6,709 nucleotides of DNA, taken from NCBI GenBank assembly GCA_943354075.1, contig CALRBL010000026.1, forward strand, positions 1 through 6,709, read 5' to 3'. The stretch comes from Candidatus Nomurabacteria bacterium (GTDB lineage Bacteria > Patescibacteriota > Minisyncoccia > Phycocordibacterales > CALRBL01). The position numbers and the translations under genes are program-made. This document shows positions 4,440 through 6,709 of the stretch, piece by piece; the first letter of the stretch is position 1, and each line of letters opens with the position of its first letter. Under the pieces are notes generated by a model. It saw only the letters and a program-made list of their open reading frames with translations, searched no databases and was not told where the DNA came from.

Positions 4440-5114
4440 ATGATTGTTCTACCCGCCATTATCCCCGAAAGCATCGAAGACCTTGAGACGAAACTTCTCA
4501 TGGTGAAAGGTCTTGTACGCAATGTGCAGATTGATATTTGCGACGGACGGCTGACGCCGTCCGTCTCTTGGCCTTTCGAGAACGAGCATGGCGAGATCGA
4601 AGAGATCCTTGCCCAGCAGCGCGGTCTTCCATTGTGGGAGAACTTTGATTTCGAATTCGATCTCATGGTTACCAATCCAGAACGAGAATACGAGAAGTGG
4701 ATCGATGCAGGTGCAACGCGTCTCATCTTTCACTACAAAGCAACTGATACCGACAAACTTAAAGACCTCATTCAGAAGACCAAAGATCGTGGCGTAGAAG
4801 CAGGTCTCGCACTTCATCTTGCTGATCCTGTCGAGACTATCGCGGATTTCATCGGCCTCATCGATTCGGTGCAGTTCATGGGCATCAATCGCATCGGCTT
4901 TCAGGGAGAACCCTTCGACGAGCAAGTGCTCGCAAAAGTTCGAAAATCAAAAGAGCTCTATCCAGACCTTATTGTCAGTGTGGATGGTGGAGTCAATGCG
5001 GATACGGCACCACTTCTTGCGGATGCCGGCGTCAATCGGCTCGTCATTGGCTCGGCCATCTTCAATACGCTCGATGTGCAGGAAACGGTAGGCTATTTCA
5101 AGTCTTTGATGTAA
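4440..5114 (+). CDS. rpe: Ribulose-phosphate 3-epimerase-like TIM-barrel protein
   Basis: Rpe interconverts ribulose-5-P and xylulose-5-P. The 224 residues cover the whole barrel. It shows LPAIIPES at strand 1 (usual PSILS), VQIDICDG (29-36, usual HVDVMDG), FDLMVTNPE (73-81, usual HLMVENPE), GLALHLADP (122-130), INRIGFQGEPF (149-159, usual VNPGFGGQ), SVDGGV (180-185) and VIGSAIF (202-208). The acid pair used in catalysis, Asp32 and Asp182, is kept. Both metal-ligand histidines are replaced, by Gln30 and Asp74. Metal choice may therefore differ, or the enzyme may act on a related sugar phosphate. I recall similar sequences in CPR genomes, so this is probably a lineage trait and not decay. Position between rpiB and transketolase supports the pentose-phosphate role. 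It starts 10 nt after rpiB without a ribosome-binding site; the stop TAA sits inside the -10-like box of the next gene. Confidence 0.88.
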   Translation: MIVLPAIIPESIEDLETKLLMVKGLVRNVQIDICDGRLTPSVSWPFENEHGEIEEILAQQRGLPLWENFDFEFDLMVTNPEREYEKWIDAGATRLIFHYKATDTDKLKDLIQKTKDRGVEAGLALHLADPVETIADFIGLIDSVQFMGINRIGFQGEPFDEQVLAKVRKSKELYPDLIVSVDGGVNADTAPLLADAGVNRLVIGSAIFNTLDVQETVGYFKSLM

Positions 5115-5117
5115 AAT
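5110..5117 (+). promoter_or_regulatory. Extended -10 box TGTAAAAT before the transketolase genes
   Basis: TGTAAAAT overlaps the rpe stop codon (5112-5114) and ends 10 nt before the ATG at 5128. The extended -10 form could work without a -35 box; the best at 17 nt, TAGGCT, is poor. It could give a short-leader transcript of the transketolase pair, independent of the operon promoter. There is no Shine-Dalgarno sequence. Confidence 0.35.
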
Positions 5118-5127
5118 CAGTCTATAT

Positions 5128-5973
5128 ATGATTTCAGACCAGCAGATCGCCGCTCTTAAGAAGAACGCCAACGACATCAGGAAGTCCATCATCGAGATGC
5201 TTCTCGAGGCGAAGTCAGGTCACACCGCAGGGCCTCTCGGTATGAGCGACATCTTCGCGGCGATGTATTTTAATATCCTGAAGCACGATCCGAAAAATCC
5301 TTCGTGGGACGAACGCGATCTCGTGGTGCTTTCGAATGGTCACATCTGCCCTGTTCTCTATGCTGCCATGGCACATTCTGGATATTTTCCTCTTGAAGAA
5401 CTCCAGACACTTCGAAAATTTGGTTCAATCTTGCAGGGACATCCTCACCGAGAATTTTTACCTGCGCTTGAGACAAGTTCGGGACCACTCGGTTCGGGAC
5501 TTTCACAAGCTGTTGGAATGGCGCTCGCGCTTCGTTTGGATGATCACAAGATCACCAACAAAGATCGTATGGTGTACTGTTTCCTCGGTGACGGGGAATT
5601 GAACGAAGGTCAGAACTGGGAAGCGATGATGCTCGCAGGAAAAGAAAAGCTCGGTAACTTGATCGCGATCGTTGACCGCAATCATATTCAGATTGACGGC
5701 TTCACAGAGGACGTCATGCCGCTCGAATCACTCTACGAGAAATGGGCATCATTCAATTGGAAAGTCTTCGAGATCAACGGTCATGACTTCAAGGAGATTA
5801 TCGAAACGATAGAAGAAGCCAAAGCAGTGCGCACCCATCCTGTCGTCATTCTTTCATACAACATTCCTGGTAAGGGTGTGAAGGAGTTTGAAAACAAACC
5901 GTATTGGCACGGCAATCCTCCGAATGCGGAGCAGGCGGCGATGGCATTAGCTGAACTTAAAAAAAATGATTAA
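5128..5973 (+). CDS. tkt: Transketolase, N-terminal (thiamine-PP binding) subunit
   Basis: Transketolase moves two-carbon ketol units between sugar phosphates using thiamine diphosphate. This 281-residue protein is the PP domain only, the N-half of a split enzyme. It shows SGHTAGPLGMSD (30-41) for the usual SGHPGGSLG, SNGHICPVLYA (69-79), GHPHREF (104-110) and TSSGPLGSGLSQAVGMA (116-132). The thiamine-PP/metal motif begins at GDGELNEGQNWEA (154-166) and ends DRNHIQIDG (183-191), with Asp155 and Asn185 as expected Mg2+ ligands. WHG (260-262) near the end is also typical. The start ATG 5128 lies 13 nt after rpe. The gene overlaps the C-terminal subunit gene by 8 nt, so the two are translated together, fitting a heteromeric active site. 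Dehydrogenase E1 or DXP synthase are less likely given the GPLGSGL and DRNHIQIDG motifs. Confidence 0.95.
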   Translation: MISDQQIAALKKNANDIRKSIIEMLLEAKSGHTAGPLGMSDIFAAMYFNILKHDPKNPSWDERDLVVLSNGHICPVLYAAMAHSGYFPLEELQTLRKFGSILQGHPHREFLPALETSSGPLGSGLSQAVGMALALRLDDHKITNKDRMVYCFLGDGELNEGQNWEAMMLAGKEKLGNLIAIVDRNHIQIDGFTEDVMPLESLYEKWASFNWKVFEINGHDFKEIIETIEEAKAVRTHPVVILSYNIPGKGVKEFENKPYWHGNPPNAEQAAMALAELKKND

Positions 5974-6709
5974 TCCAGATCTAAAACTAAACCCCGACAT
6001 CTTCTCTGTTGATGTAAAGCAGGTCCCTATCCGCCAAGGTTTTGGTGAGGGACTTGTGGAAGCAGGAAAAGAAAATGAGAATGTGGTTGCACTTGTTGCG
6101 GATCTTACTGAGTCTGCGAAAGTAGATGCTTTCAAGAAAGAATTTCCTGAACGTTTTTATGAAATTGGAATTGGTGAACAGAATATGGCATCAGTTGCTG
6201 CGGGTATGGCGCACATGGGAAAGATTCCATTTATCGCGTCTTATGCGATGTTTTCCCCTGGAAGAAATTGGGAACAAATTCGCACTACTGTTGCGTATAA
6301 CAATGTCCCTGTAAAGATTGCAGGTTCGCATGCTGGAGTGTCTGTTGGTCCTGACGGAGGAACGCATCAAGCAATCGAAGATATCGCAATCACTCGTGTT
6401 ATTCCAAAGATGGAAGTTATTTCTCCGTGTGACGCGATTCAAGCGCGAAAGGCAACTATCGCGGCAGCCAAGACTGACAAACCAACATATATTCGTCTTA
6501 CTCGCGAGAAGACCCCGATTATTACTACCGAAGATACGCCATTTGAGATAGGAAAAGCTTACACCTACTGGACTGCAAAAGATGACAAACCAAAGGTTGG
6601 AATCATTGCAACCGGTGCACTTCTTCACAAAGCTCTCCAAACTGCAGATGAACTTTCGAAAGAGGGAATTGAAGTTGAAGTGTTGAACGTCGTCACTATT
6701 AAGCCTCTC
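5966..6709 (+). CDS. tkt: Transketolase, C-terminal (pyrimidine-binding) subunit, 3' end outside window
   Basis: This is the partner half of the split transketolase. The frame starts at ATG 5966, inside the last codons of the N-subunit gene (8-nt overlap, different frame), and is open to the window edge with 248 residues visible. After a ~20-residue lead comes the Pyr domain: RQGFGEGLVEAG (23-34), ALVADLTES (42-50) and YEIGIGEQNMASVAAGMA (65-82). Glu71 is the residue expected to activate the thiamine ring. SHAGVSVGPDGGTHQAIED (121-139), IPKMEVISP (146-154) and YIRLTRE (175-181) also match the family. The C-terminal transketolase domain begins near 195 and shows VGIIATGA (211-218). Family subunits run about 310 residues, so roughly 60-70 are missing beyond the window. 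Pyruvate dehydrogenase E1-beta is related but lacks this exact pattern and would not pair with the N-subunit seen here. Confidence 0.95.
   Translation, partial: MINPDLKLNPDIFSVDVKQVPIRQGFGEGLVEAGKENENVVALVADLTESAKVDAFKKEFPERFYEIGIGEQNMASVAAGMAHMGKIPFIASYAMFSPGRNWEQIRTTVAYNNVPVKIAGSHAGVSVGPDGGTHQAIEDIAITRVIPKMEVISPCDAIQARKATIAAAKTDKPTYIRLTREKTPIITTEDTPFEIGKAYTYWTAKDDKPKVGIIATGALLHKALQTADELSKEGIEVEVLNVVTIKPL

Noticed and set aside
1..6709. UGA read as glycine (Gracilibacteria/Absconditabacteria code)
   Set aside because: All intact genes are full length with glycine encoded by GGN and without internal TGA, and the one in-frame TGA aligns with Trp, not Gly.

Overview
The window reads as ordinary chromosome from a small-genome bacterium of the Candidate Phyla Radiation (Patescibacteria), most likely a Parcubacteria-type lineage. 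This is inferred from protein style, not from a database search. The GTPase is a short Obg without a C-terminal extension. The toxin-like protein has the HEREI(W)W...LGLNVGVE pattern I associate with Parcubacteria PemK/MazF-like proteins. The sugar-phosphate enzymes have the divergent forms I associate with CPR genomes. Most genes lack a Shine-Dalgarno sequence, and several have a -10-like hexamer 6-10 nt before the ATG. Stop codons are six TAA and one TAG, counting the toxin frame's terminal TAA. Trp is TGG throughout the intact genes.

Layout, all on the + strand. 1-626 is the 3' part of an Obg GTPase gene. 694-1095 is a PemK/MazF-like toxin frame interrupted by an in-frame TGA at 778-780, followed by a hairpin at 1081-1106. 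1199-2647 is gatB (Asp/Glu-tRNA amidotransferase subunit B). 2648-2935 is a dense non-coding interval. It holds consecutive hairpins, a 70-nt tRNA-like fold (2736-2805) resembling the tRNA-like domain of tmRNA without its mRNA-like part, a second hairpin with the same arms but an exactly inverted loop, an intrinsic terminator and a promoter. 2936-6709 is a tightly packed central-carbon operon: gap, rpiB, rpe and a transketolase split into N- and C-terminal subunit genes, the last running off the window.

The operon makes metabolic sense. RpiB and Rpe interconvert ribose-5-P, ribulose-5-P and xylulose-5-P. Transketolase turns pentose phosphates into glyceraldehyde-3-P and other sugars, and GAPDH oxidises glyceraldehyde-3-P. 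Together they link pentose salvage or nucleotide-derived sugars to lower glycolysis, as proposed for CPR bacteria with incomplete upper glycolysis.

The least explained part is the gatB-gap intergenic region. Next come the single nonsense codon in the toxin and the altered metal ligands of the epimerase.
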